Below are positions 1 through 7,172 of a DNA stretch of 17,690 nucleotides, one piece after another. Each line of letters begins with the position of its first letter. Positions within the stretch are counted from its first letter, which is position 1. The DNA is from Ga0077555 sp031406575 (GTDB lineage Bacteria > Pseudomonadota > Alphaproteobacteria > Rhizobiales > Hyphomicrobiaceae). The translations under genes were made by a program, and so were the position numbers. The stretch spans positions 1 through 17,690 of the forward strand of contig JANOHP010000209.1 in NCBI GenBank assembly GCA_031406575.1, given 5' to 3'. The notes beneath the pieces are model-generated. The model saw only the letters and a program-made list of their open reading frames with translations. It had not been told where the DNA came from and ran no database searches.

Positions 1-298
1 GGGGTTCCCGCCCCGCGCGGGTGGCCGCCTCCGGCCGCCCCCTCCGCACCGGGGGCCACCGGGCCCCCGCGCGCCGCGGGGCCGGCCGCGCGGCCCCCGA
101 CAAACAAGGGCGCAATAGCCTCTTGGCGTATTGCGCCGGACAACAGGTTCCATCGGCGAGGTCCAGTACCGATGCGGTGCAATACGCTTCGCACTTGCAC
201 CCACCGGGTCGTGCCGTCCCATCGCCATGCGCGGCCGATCCGTTTAGGATTGGGGCGGCTCCGCTCAGGGACGCAATCGCGCACGGGAGACACGATCA
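1..298. other. GC-extreme left edge and intergenic region, no gene assigned
   Basis: The first 100 bases are almost entirely G and C, so stop codons are rare and open frames mean little. One plus frame is open from the window edge to a TAG at 116-118 and would give a Pro/Arg/Gly-rich tail; it could be the 3' end of an upstream gene. A minus frame is also open from an ATG near 230 to the window edge, but it has no ribosome binding site. Neither can be supported. The stretch from 109 to 187 holds nested inverted repeats, listed separately. The rest, up to the start at 299, is presumably the leader of the flavin oxidoreductase gene. I found no convincing -35/-10 pair. Confidence 0.4.
109..187. 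repeat. Nested inverted repeats upstream of the flavin oxidoreductase
   Basis: GGCGCAATA (109-117) is the exact reverse complement of TATTGCGCC (129-137), giving a 9-bp stem with an 11-nt loop. Overlapping its right arm, GCGTATTGC (126-134) is the exact reverse complement of GCAATACGC (179-187). The same core, GCAATA or TATTGC, therefore occurs three times in 80 bases. This could be the terminator of a gene to the left, although there is no T-run, or a set of half-sites for a repressor of the gene at 299. Confidence 0.5.
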
Positions 299-1471
299 AT
301 GCCGCAGCCACTGCTGTTCACGCCGCTCACCATCAAGGGCGTCACGCTCAAGAACCGCATCGTCGTCGCGCCGATGCACCAGTATTCGGCTGTCGAGGGC
401 TTTGCCACCGACTGGCATCTGATGAACGCGGGCAAGTATGCGGCGGGGGGTGCGGGCTTCGTCATGATGGAGTCGACCAAAGTTGCGCGCAACGGCTGCG
501 GCACCGTCGGTGACACGGCGCTGTGGGACGACACATTCATCCCGCAACTGGCGCGCTGCGCCGCCTTCATCAAGCAGCACGGCGCCGTATCGGGCATCCA
601 GCTCGGCCACTCGGGACGCAAAGCGCGCCTCTCTCGACCGTGGGAAGGTGGCAAGCCACTGACCGGCAGCGAGCCCGAGGTTTACGATTGGGAGGGCTGG
701 GAGTTGGTCGCGCCGTCGGCGATCCCGCACACGCCCAAATCACCGACGCCGCGCGCGCTGTCGCACAACGAGGTGCGCGATCTCGCGGGCAAGTGGGGCG
801 AGGCGGCCGCGCGCGCCGACAAGGCCGGGTTCGAGATCCTCGAAATTCATGCCGCGCACGGCTACATGATCCACCAATTCCTGTCGCCGGCGTCGAACAT
901 CCGTACCGACGAGTACGGCGGTTCGGAACTGAACCGCATGCGCTTTGCCGTCGATGTCGCGGAAAGTGTGCGCGCGGCGTGGCCCGCCGAAAAGCCGCTG
1001 TTCATGCGGCTGTCGTGCGAGGACGATGCGGGCTGGGATTTGGACCAGAGCGTGCGCCTCGCCGCCCTGTTGAAAGCGGCCGGTGTCGACGTCATCGATT
1101 GTTCGTCGGGCGGCACGCTCGCGTACTCGCCGATGGATGGCGAGCGGTCGAAGAAATACGGCTATCAGGTGCCCTACGCCGAACGTATTCGAAAAGAGGC
1201 GGGTGTCATGACCATGGCCGTCGGGCACATCGTGCACGCCGAGCAGGCCGAGGCGATCCTGCAGGGGGGACGCGCCGACCTCGTCGCCCTCGCCCGCGAG
1301 ATCATGTACAATCCCCATTGGCCAATGGATGCCGCCCAGAAGCTCGGCGCCGATCCCGATTTCAAGCTGGTCCCGCCGCCGCTCGCCTATTGGCTGGCCA
1401 AACGCGCCAAATCGGGCTTCGAAGGCAAGCCGTCCACTTATGCGGCCGACCTCGACATCGCGAAATCGTGA
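299..1471 (+). CDS. NADH:flavin oxidoreductase, old yellow enzyme family (YqjM/XenA-like)
   Basis: This is an FMN-dependent ene-reductase of the OYE family: a cytosolic TIM-barrel enzyme that uses NAD(P)H to reduce activated C=C bonds in enones and xenobiotics. It is 390 residues, slightly longer than YqjM-type members. The N-terminal FMN region (KNRIVVAPMHQYS, residues 18-30), the GIQLGHSGRKA segment (99-109) and the substrate-binding pair His184/His187 with Tyr189 in HAAHGY are all present, as is TDEYGGS (203-209). The C-terminal FMN-phosphate region (GGRADLVALARE, 323-334) ends in the typical YNPHWPMDAA block. GGGAGA at 285-290 sits 8 nt before the ATG and supports this start. Oddly, the residue equivalent to Cys26 of YqjM, which tunes flavin potential, is His27. 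It stands alone, closed by the hairpin at 1497-1523. The family assignment is firm; the substrate is unknown. Confidence 0.93.
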   Translation: MPQPLLFTPLTIKGVTLKNRIVVAPMHQYSAVEGFATDWHLMNAGKYAAGGAGFVMMESTKVARNGCGTVGDTALWDDTFIPQLARCAAFIKQHGAVSGIQLGHSGRKARLSRPWEGGKPLTGSEPEVYDWEGWELVAPSAIPHTPKSPTPRALSHNEVRDLAGKWGEAAARADKAGFEILEIHAAHGYMIHQFLSPASNIRTDEYGGSELNRMRFAVDVAESVRAAWPAEKPLFMRLSCEDDAGWDLDQSVRLAALLKAAGVDVIDCSSGGTLAYSPMDGERSKKYGYQVPYAERIRKEAGVMTMAVGHIVHAEQAEAILQGGRADLVALAREIMYNPHWPMDAAQKLGADPDFKLVPPPLAYWLAKRAKSGFEGKPSTYAADLDIAKS

Positions 1472-1496
1472 TCGCGAAATGGGTCTGGCCATGCAA

Positions 1497-1523
1497 AAGG
1501 CGCCCGCGAATTTCGGGCGCCTT
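1497..1523. terminator. Bidirectional hairpin terminator between convergent genes
   Basis: AAGGCGCCCG (1497-1506) pairs perfectly with CGGGCGCCTT (1514-1523) across a 7-nt loop. On the minus strand the stem is followed by a short T-run (CCTTTT), so it should end the Hsp20-DUF1150 transcript efficiently. On the plus strand the tail (CTTCTCGTT) is weaker but should still serve the flavin oxidoreductase gene. Confidence 0.8.
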
Positions 1524-1552
1524 CTCGTTGGCCGGGGGCGCAGTCGCCGATC

Positions 1553-1840
1553 TCAGTGCACGCTGGCGACTTCCAACTCGTCGTCCATGGCGTGGCCCAG
1601 TGCGGCTTGACGGCTGTCCGTCAGGGCGATGGGTGTGCCGTCGGCCCCATGCAGGGCGAACAAGATGATGTCGGTCGGCAAGCCTTCGACGGCCGGAAAC
1701 ATCTCGTGGGCTTCGTCGGGTGTCATCTCGCGAATATACGCCAACTGTCCACCACCCAATCGCGCCAGCTCGACTTCGCTCACGAACGGGGCGGCGCGAA
1801 CCGGCGACTTGCGCTTGCGATACTTCCTGTTCTGCTCCAT
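1553..1840 (-). CDS. DUF1150 family protein, partner gene of Hsp20
   Basis: This is a 95-residue alphaproteobacterial protein of unknown function. The DUF1150 core spans about residues 24-95. The recognisable parts are the central QLAYIREMTPDEA, the FALHGADGTPIALTDSR block (61-77), and the C-terminal ending in ASVH. The N-terminus is short and strongly basic (KYRKRK). A longer frame begins at 1906, but AGGAG lies 7 nt before the ATG at 1838-1840, so the shorter start is preferred. The gene lies 137 bp downstream of Hsp20 on the same strand. DUF1150 genes commonly neighbour small heat-shock protein genes in this class, so heat-induced co-transcription and a role in protein quality control are likely, but this is inference. 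The hairpin at 1497-1523 ends the unit. Confidence 0.88.
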   Translation of the reverse strand: MEQNRKYRKRKSPVRAAPFVSEVELARLGGGQLAYIREMTPDEAHEMFPAVEGLPTDIILFALHGADGTPIALTDSRQAALGHAMDDELEVASVH

Positions 1841-1977
1841 GACCCTGCTCCTGTGAGGCGTGCCTGATGGCGGGCCGTCGATGAGGAAACGTCCAGAACC
1901 GGTCAACGGTTCGCGCGGACGATTCCGTCGTGTGTAGTTTCCCGCGATTCGACGAAAAATTCTGTGCCCCGAACGAC

Positions 1978-2421
1978 TCAGGGGCCGCGTTTTTTACCGG
2001 GTTGGCCGATTTCGACTCGGCGAATGAGCCGTTCGGGGAGGTGGCGCACCAAGTCGATCGTCAGCAAGCCGCTGTCGAGGTCGGCCGCGTGCACCTCGAT
2101 GCCGTCGGCCAGAACGAAGGTGCGCTGGAATTGCCGGGCTGCGATGCCGCGATGCAGATACGCGCGCTCTTTGTCGTCTTCTTGGCGACCACGCACCGTC
2201 AGCTGGTTGTCTTCGACCGACACGTCCAATTGGTCGCGGGTGAAGCCCGCCACGGCCAGCGTGATCCGCAGGATTTCAGCGACGGTGTCGCCGCCGGCCA
2301 CCCGTTCGATGTTGTAGGGCGGATAGCCATCGGCGCCGCCCTTGCCCACGCGGTCGATCAGGCGTTCGATCTCTTCGAAGCCCAGCAGCAGCGGGCTCGA
2401 CATCAAGGAAATTCGCGTCAT
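1978..2421 (-). CDS. Hsp20/alpha-crystallin family small heat-shock protein
   Basis: This is an ATP-independent holdase that binds unfolding proteins in the cytoplasm and forms oligomers. At 147 residues it has normal family length. The N-terminal arm carries SSPLLLGFEEIERLIDRV (8-25), typical of alphaproteobacterial class A members. The alpha-crystallin domain spans about 34-128 and includes YPPYNIE, LAVAGF, LTVRGR and the GLLTIDL strand (the G-x-L type motif). The C-terminal tail is short and basic (PGKKRGP). An in-frame extension to 2553 exists, but it would start inside the predicted promoter. AAGAAGGG lies upstream of the ATG at 2419-2421. The gene is followed by the DUF1150 gene and preceded by a sigma-32-like promoter at 2527-2554, so induction by heat is expected. 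Confidence 0.93.
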   Translation of the reverse strand: MTRISLMSSPLLLGFEEIERLIDRVGKGGADGYPPYNIERVAGGDTVAEILRITLAVAGFTRDQLDVSVEDNQLTVRGRQEDDKERAYLHRGIAARQFQRTFVLADGIEVHAADLDSGLLTIDLVRHLPERLIRRVEIGQPGKKRGP

Positions 2422-2492
2422 TGCGGCAAAGCCCTTCTTGCAGCGACCTCGCAGTACGTCTCGAAGCAAACCCAGTGTCGGCGCCTGCCTCG

Positions 2493-2515
2493 GCACGGCC
2501 CCTCGGGCACCGTGC
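2493..2515 (-). promoter_or_regulatory. Hairpin at the 5' end of the Hsp20 mRNA leader
   Basis: Read on the minus strand, GCACG pairs with CGTGC, and inside it GCCC pairs with GGGC around a GAG loop, with a 2-nt bulge. It lies just downstream of the predicted start of transcription, at the head of a leader of about 100 nt before the Hsp20 ATG. Such a leader is long enough to hold a ROSE-like RNA thermometer, but I cannot show that the ribosome binding site itself is paired. Confidence 0.4.
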
Positions 2516-2526
2516 TCTGGCGAGGA

Positions 2527-2554
2527 ATATGGGCACCCGACGCCAGAATTCAAT
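2527..2554 (-). promoter_or_regulatory. Sigma-32 (RpoH)-type heat-shock promoter for Hsp20-DUF1150
   Basis: On the minus strand, ATTGAAT (2548-2554) is followed by a 13-nt spacer and then GCCCATAT (2527-2534). The E. coli RpoH consensus is CTTGAAA, 13-15 nt, CCCCATNT, so both elements and the spacing agree well (TTGAA and CCCAT-T are kept). Transcription would begin near 2520, about 100 nt before the Hsp20 start codon. The position directly upstream of a small heat-shock gene makes the call more credible. Confidence 0.65.
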
Positions 2555-2744
2555 CAGATTTGGTGGCCCAAACTCTGAGGGCGGGAGCGCTGCGGGGTCC
2601 CCCGCGCGGTCTTCACCCGGCGATACCACCCCACGTGGACGGCGAGCCCCGTTGATGCTAAAAGAAAATTTGTGATCCGAGGGCTGACGTTCAAGCCTAT
2701 CGGCGACTGTCGAGCCGGTTGTGTCGACCATTGGAGTCGAAGAC

Positions 2745-3839
2745 GTGGACGCGGCAAGCGGTCAGGAGAGTGGGGCGACGTTCGTCGTCGACCCCCGGCA
2801 GGCGCGGCTTGTCGAGGCCAATGCGGCTGCACGCGGGCTCTGGGGCCTCGAGGCGGCATCCGAGAACCGGTCTGCAGGACAAATCGAGCTCGATGCAGCG
2901 ATGCCGGCGCTTCAGGTGTTGCGCGCGACGCCGCTCGAGGCTTTGGAAGGGCGCGCGTGGGTGCTCACCTTCTGGACACCCCGCGGCGTGCTGTCGCTGG
3001 CGTGCCGGGTGCGCGGTGGCCGCGACGATGGCGCGGTCGCCATCACGGTCATGGGGGCTGGGGCGCCATCGAGCGTTCCGGGGACGCACCTCCCCGACGG
3101 TGGCGAGGGTGTGACGGCGATCGAGCGGCTGGGGGCCCTCCCCAGAGAGACGATGGCCCGGCTCGGTCACGAATTGCGCACGCCGCTGGCAGCGATCCTG
3201 TCGCTGGCCGACGTGATGGCCAAGGGCCACTTCGGGCCGCTCGGCAACGTACGCTACGAAGACTATGCGCGCAGCATTCGCGAGGCGGCGCGCCATTCCC
3301 TGGCGGTCGTCGGCGCCATGCTCGATCCCGACGCGATCGGCCGGCCCCTCGCGGTGCAGACGTTCACGGAAGTCGATCTCAACGCCGTCGTCACTGATGC
3401 CGTGCGCAGTATCGAACCCTTGGCCGTTGCCGGCGGCGGCAGCATCGGGCTCGACCTGTCGTCGGGATTGCCGTGGTTGATCGTGGATCGGCTGGCCGTG
3501 CAACAGATGCTGCTCAATCTCCTCGCCAATGCGCTCGCCCATGCCGGCGCCAGCGGGGCCGTGACTGTGCGAACGGGCGGGATGGCGGGTGGAGAGACGT
3601 GGTTGGACGTCGAGGATCGCGGTCCGGGTATCCCCGCGTCAGTCGTCGCGGCGCTGACGCAGGGAACGGCGGCGGGGGCGCTCGGCGCCTTCACGTCGAC
3701 GGTGCAGGGCGGATTGGGCCTGCGCCTCGTGCGCGCGTTGGCGGAAGCCAACGGCGCCCGGCTCGACATCGCGACGGCCATCCCCCACGGCGCGCGGGTG
3801 CGCGTTGCGTTCAGCGCCAGCCGTGCCGTGCCGGTGTGA
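2745..3839 (+). CDS. Soluble sensor histidine kinase (HisKA + HATPase_c)
   Basis: This is a 364-residue cytosolic sensor kinase with no membrane segment. A PAS-like N-terminal region (about 10-110) starts with FVVDPRQARLVEANAAARGLWG. The HisKA dimerisation box is ARLGHELRTPLAAILS with phospho-acceptor His142, followed by the GHFGPLG segment typical of the PleC/DivJ-like alphaproteobacterial kinases. The HATPase_c domain has an N-box (LLNLLANALAHAG, about 256-268), a G1 box (DRGPGIP, Asp291) and a G2 box (GGLGLRLV, about 322-329). No receiver domain or partner regulator gene lies nearby, so it is an orphan. The GTG at 2745 has GGAG 8 nt upstream; an upstream GTG at 2721 would add eight residues but lacks a ribosome binding site. 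It is transcribed divergently from Hsp20. The signal sensed is unknown. Confidence 0.87.
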   Translation: MDAASGQESGATFVVDPRQARLVEANAAARGLWGLEAASENRSAGQIELDAAMPALQVLRATPLEALEGRAWVLTFWTPRGVLSLACRVRGGRDDGAVAITVMGAGAPSSVPGTHLPDGGEGVTAIERLGALPRETMARLGHELRTPLAAILSLADVMAKGHFGPLGNVRYEDYARSIREAARHSLAVVGAMLDPDAIGRPLAVQTFTEVDLNAVVTDAVRSIEPLAVAGGGSIGLDLSSGLPWLIVDRLAVQQMLLNLLANALAHAGASGAVTVRTGGMAGGETWLDVEDRGPGIPASVVAALTQGTAAGALGAFTSTVQGGLGLRLVRALAEANGARLDIATAIPHGARVRVAFSASRAVPV

Positions 3840-3861
3840 TGGCGCCTGTCCGTGCGATGGC

Positions 3862-6027
3862 TCAGCCGTTGTCGTGGAAGGTGTCGTAGATTTTGCGCGC
3901 CATTTCGGCGGAAATTCCCTCGACGGCCTGCAAGTCGGCAAGACCCGCGCGCGACACCGCTTTGGCCGATCCGAAATGCTGCATCAGCGCACTTTTGCGC
4001 GTCGGGCCAATCCCCGCAATGTCATCGAGCGGGTTGACGCCGATCGTTTTCGAGCGTTTGGCGCGGTGCGTGCCGATGGCGAAGCGGTGCGCCTCATCGC
4101 GCAGCCGCTGCACGAAGTAGAGCACCGGATCGCGCGGCTCGAGCATCAGCGGCGCGCCCCGATCGGGGACATGAAAATGCTCCCGACCCGCATCGCGGTC
4201 GGGGCCCTTGGCTACGCCGATCAGCGTCACGTCCGTGACGCCCAAATCCGCCAGCACCTCGCACGCGACGCGCAATTGTCCCAGGCCACCGTCGATCACC
4301 ACCAGATCGGGTCGGTCGGGGAAATCGTCGGTCACGACGTCGTCTCCTTCGTCGGCGCCGGCGCCAGGATCAGCCCGCAGTGTTCCGAACGCGATGGCAT
4401 CGGCACCGCGTTCGCCCCGCGGAGGCAGTGACGGCGGTGAGAGCCGCGACGTCTCGGTCGGCCTCGGCGGCATCGGTTGGGGTGTGGCTGGAGCCGCTGT
4501 CGCGTCGCCTCGCGTTTGATTCGCGCCGTCGTCGGAATGTTCCGCTGGCATCGCGGCACCGTCTTTGGCCGCCGTCGCCGTTTCCTCGAGAACGAGGCGT
4601 TTGAAGCGCCGCGTCAGCACTTCGCGCATCATGGCGTAATCATCGCCCGGCGTGGTGCTCTGCCATTTGATGTTGAATTTGCGGTACTGGCCTTTCACGA
4701 ACCCCTGCGCGCCCGCGACGATCATGGCGCCCACCGCGCTCGTTCCCATGATGTGGCTGTTGTCGAACACTTCGATGCGGCGTGGTGTGCGCTCGAGCCC
4801 GAAGCGTTCAGCCAGCGCCGCCAGCAGCAGGCGCTGCGAGGAGCTTTCCGCCAGTCGCCGCCCCAAGGCTTCGCGCGCGTTGGCCAGCGCATGTTCCACG
4901 AGGCCGGTCTTGGAGCCGCGCTGAGGCACGCGAATTTCGACGCGACGCTCGGCTTTGAGGCTCAAGGCTTCGGCCATCAGGGCGCGCGTCTCGAACTCGT
5001 GGCTGGCCAAGATCAAGCGGGGCACGGGTTTGTCGTCGTAGAATTGAGCGACGAAGGATTCCAGCACCTCTTCGACGGGCAGCGAACGGTCGGCTTTGGG
5101 GAAGTAGGCGCGGTTGCCCCAGTTCTGGCCTGTGCGGAAAAAGAACACCTGGATGCAGGTCTGGCCACCGTCTTGCGCGGCGGCGAAGATATCGGCTTCC
5201 TCGAGGTTTTCCGGATTGATCGCTTGGTCCGCCGTGACGTGCGCGATCGCTTGCAGGCGGTTGCGAAAGGCGGCGGCACGCTCGTATTCCTGTTTGTCGG
5301 CTGCCTGCATCATGCCGTCCTGCAACCGACGCCGGACCTCCTGGCTTTCGCCGCGCAGAAACCGGGACGCTTCATCGGCGAGCCGCGCATAGTCGGCGGT
5401 GGCGATCTCGCCCGTGCAGGGCGCCGAGCAGCGTTTGATCTGGTGCAGCAGGCAGGGCCGCGTGCGGCTGTCGAACACGCTGTCGGAACAGGTGCGCAGC
5501 AAAAACGCCCGTTGCAGCGTGTTGACGGCCCGGTTGACCGCGCCCGCCGAGGCGAAGGGGCCGAAGTAATCGCCCTTCACGTTGCGCGCGCCGCGATGTT
5601 TGAGGATTTGCGGCGCGGCGTGATCGCGGCGAATGAGAATGTAGGGAAACGACTTGTCGTCGCGCATCAGCACGTTGAAGCGCGGGCGAAACCGCTTGAT
5701 GAGGTTCGCCTCGAGCAGCAGCGCCTCGGCCTCCGTGCGCACGGAGACGAACTCCATCGACGCCGTGCCCGCGATCATGCGGGCAATGCGATTGGTGTGG
5801 CCGCCCATGCGCGCATAGCTCGACACGCGCGCTTTGAGGCTGCGCGCCTTGCCGACGTAGAGCACGGTGCCCGCAGGGTCGATCATGCGGTAGACGCCGG
5901 GCGCGGCCGGCAAGCGCTCGAGATAGGCGGCGATGATCGCGGCGCCGGTGGGCACAGACGGGCCCGGCCCGGCGTCGTGCGCCGTGGCGATGGTCTGCTC
6001 GGGTGGTGCTGTCGCCTCGTCTGCCAT
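3862..6027 (-). CDS. uvrC: UvrABC system protein C, excinuclease subunit C
   Basis: UvrC makes both incisions around a lesion held by UvrB in nucleotide excision repair. The N-terminal GIY-YIG nuclease (about 41-120) has GVY (44-46), YVGK (57-60) and the TEAEALLLEANLIK block. Four cysteines, C180, C192, C200 and C204, match the spacing of the UvrC iron-sulphur cluster. A UVR domain follows (about 213-260). The RNase H-like nuclease shows FDNSH (Asp422), VIDGG (Asp579) and EAHRFA (His647). Two helix-hairpin-helix motifs close the protein (668-718). At 721 residues it is about 100 longer than the family norm. The excess is a Pro/Ala/Asp-rich insert at about 482-570 between FKRLVLEE and DRPDLVVIDGG, described separately. 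The ATG at 6025-6027 has AGGA about 12 nt upstream. The gene is monocistronic here. Confidence 0.97.
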   Translation of the reverse strand: MADEATAPPEQTIATAHDAGPGPSVPTGAAIIAAYLERLPAAPGVYRMIDPAGTVLYVGKARSLKARVSSYARMGGHTNRIARMIAGTASMEFVSVRTEAEALLLEANLIKRFRPRFNVLMRDDKSFPYILIRRDHAAPQILKHRGARNVKGDYFGPFASAGAVNRAVNTLQRAFLLRTCSDSVFDSRTRPCLLHQIKRCSAPCTGEIATADYARLADEASRFLRGESQEVRRRLQDGMMQAADKQEYERAAAFRNRLQAIAHVTADQAINPENLEEADIFAAAQDGGQTCIQVFFFRTGQNWGNRAYFPKADRSLPVEEVLESFVAQFYDDKPVPRLILASHEFETRALMAEALSLKAERRVEIRVPQRGSKTGLVEHALANAREALGRRLAESSSQRLLLAALAERFGLERTPRRIEVFDNSHIMGTSAVGAMIVAGAQGFVKGQYRKFNIKWQSTTPGDDYAMMREVLTRRFKRLVLEETATAAKDGAAMPAEHSDDGANQTRGDATAAPATPQPMPPRPTETSRLSPPSLPPRGERGADAIAFGTLRADPGAGADEGDDVVTDDFPDRPDLVVIDGGLGQLRVACEVLADLGVTDVTLIGVAKGPDRDAGREHFHVPDRGAPLMLEPRDPVLYFVQRLRDEAHRFAIGTHRAKRSKTIGVNPLDDIAGIGPTRKSALMQHFGSAKAVSRAGLADLQAVEGISAEMARKIYDTFHDNG
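4406..4597. repeat. Imperfect inverted-repeat pair bounding the insert in uvrC
   Basis: A 32-nt segment (4406-4437) and a 29-nt segment (4569-4597) are imperfect reverse complements, about 22 matches over 29 positions with a 3-nt gap by hand alignment; both share an exact 8-nt CCGCCGTC/GACGGCGG end. They delimit most of the in-frame low-complexity insert of uvrC. In the two opposite readings both copies translate to similar peptides (LSPPSLPPRGERG and LWPPSPFPRERG). That peptide style is what REP-like palindromic repeats give when read through in proteobacterial genes. The left part of the second copy overlaps conserved uvrC coding sequence (FKRLVLEE), so partial chance similarity cannot be excluded. 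Confidence 0.4.
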
Positions 6028-6350
6028 ACCGGTCAGATGTCCTGGTCGGGGGCCGCGGTCAAGGGGGGGTGCAGACGGCGCCTACCTGGTCGCAACGGCG
6101 CCAACCGGTGGTGGTCCAGGGTGCGCTCCCCATTCCCCGGCTGAGACGAATGGTCGGCCAAACTCAGAGCCTTGCCATCGATTGGGGGCGAATGACGCGT
6201 GTCGCGACAACGGCCGCCCAGTCAGTGATTTCAGGAGATTTCCAACTTTCAGCCGGGGGCTAAGGGCGTTCGAAGCCCCTTGTCGATGACCCAAAAGTAT
6301 CGGAACGTATCATTTCAGGTCAGCGAAACCCACTGTGGATACAGACCATT
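6028..6350. other. Divergent intergenic region between uvrC and the orphan gene at 6351
   Basis: These 323 bases hold no frame I would call a gene. Landmarks are a 6-bp inverted repeat, GGGGCT (6256-6261) with AGCCCC (6274-6279), and a short direct repeat of GTATC ten bases apart near 6297-6312. The stretch from about 6280 to 6350 is clearly less GC-rich than the rest of the region, so it probably holds the promoter of the plus-strand gene, but no -35/-10 pair with proper spacing stands out. Confidence 0.5.
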
Positions 6351-7172
6351 ATGCAGCCCACTTCGCCACCGATCCCGGCCTCGGGACCGAAATCCTTCAG
6401 CCGCAATTTTCTTTCCGACGTGGTCATCGACTACGGCCCGCGCGACGTGCTGAGCCGGCTGTTTTTGAAGGCCGATACGCAGTTGCGGGAGCAGGGGGTG
6501 AATGTTTCGTTCGTCCCGTTCGATGAATTGGTCGATCTCAATCGCCGCAATGCAGACTCATGGCGCCCGATCCTGCCGATATTCGAGCCCAGCATCAGCG
6601 GTCTCGAAGAGGAAAACGGATTCGCCGTAGTCGGGCGCAACACCTCCAACGACGTGGTTTATGCGCACGCCTGTCGCCTTTACACGCTGACGCGCTGCAC
6701 GCTCAAGGACGAGATTGAAAGCCTTCGGTTGTTCTACTCAGACCCCGAACACTCGAGGCAACCGGGTGAGGCAATGACCGTGACGGCGCCTGCCGCTGCG
6801 TCGACTACCGGCCGCGTGGTCTTCATAGGTGCGGTTTGGTATCGTCCCGATGTTCGCAAGAAGGGGCTCATGCAGATGACAGCTCCCCTCGTGCGGGCGC
6901 TCGCCTACACGCGGTGGCAATCGGACTTCGCTTTCAGTTTTATGGCGCAGGACTTGGTGAATGCCTCGACGGCGGTCAAAGCGCGCTTTCCCCATGTCGA
7001 GTGGGACGTATCGATGATCAAAACACCCGTTTATCGCGACGGCACGTTGCGGGCTGCCCTTGTTTGGACGAACGCAGAGGAACAGCTTCGGCATTTTCAA
7101 GAGTATTCATTTAGTGCGCGCCCGCAGATCGATCTGATTGTCGAAAAGCGGGCCGCCAAGCAAAACGGGTAA
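6351..7172 (+). CDS. Hypothetical protein, possible GNAT-fold acyltransferase
   Basis: I do not recognise a named family. The 273-residue protein is soluble, without signal peptide or membrane segment. Residues 155-186 (GRVVFIGAVWYRPDVRKKGL and on) resemble strand beta4 and the acetyl-CoA-binding motif A of GNAT proteins (V-x-P-x-x-R-x-x-G pattern, here WYRPDVRKKG), followed by a helix rich in Leu, Ala and Arg. The preceding part (50-145) has a strand-rich look compatible with the first half of such a fold. No Shine-Dalgarno is obvious before the ATG at 6351, so the start is less certain than for its neighbours. Its last 66 bases overlap, tail to tail, with the PAS-like gene on the other strand. 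The function is unknown; N-acyltransferase is a guess from one motif. Confidence 0.72.
   Translation: MQPTSPPIPASGPKSFSRNFLSDVVIDYGPRDVLSRLFLKADTQLREQGVNVSFVPFDELVDLNRRNADSWRPILPIFEPSISGLEEENGFAVVGRNTSNDVVYAHACRLYTLTRCTLKDEIESLRLFYSDPEHSRQPGEAMTVTAPAAASTTGRVVFIGAVWYRPDVRKKGLMQMTAPLVRALAYTRWQSDFAFSFMAQDLVNASTAVKARFPHVEWDVSMIKTPVYRDGTLRAALVWTNAEEQLRHFQEYSFSARPQIDLIVEKRAAKQNG

Noticed and set aside
1..230. Open frames at the left edge on both strands, including a minus-strand frame from an ATG near 230 to the window end and a plus frame ending at TAG 116-118
   Set aside because: The region is so GC-rich that stop codons are scarce by chance; the minus start has no ribosome binding site, the peptides are Arg/Gly/Pro-rich low complexity, and the window edge prevents a test.
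523..1668. Long open frames overlapping the flavin oxidoreductase in other frames
   Set aside because: Arg-rich translations without family resemblance, covering a gene with complete OYE motifs.
2422..2553. N-terminal extension of Hsp20 by 44 residues
   Set aside because: It would start inside the sigma-32-like promoter, has no family similarity, and a start with an upstream AAGAAGG exists at 2421.
2652..2700. AT-rich patch with CTTGAA on the minus strand as a second Hsp20 promoter
   Set aside because: No acceptable -10 element lies at the right distance; the 2527-2554 promoter fits far better.
4477..6144. 555-codon plus-strand open frame opposite uvrC
   Set aside because: It is the antisense of a clearly conserved uvrC; the product has no motifs and the frame reflects high GC at codon position three of the real gene.
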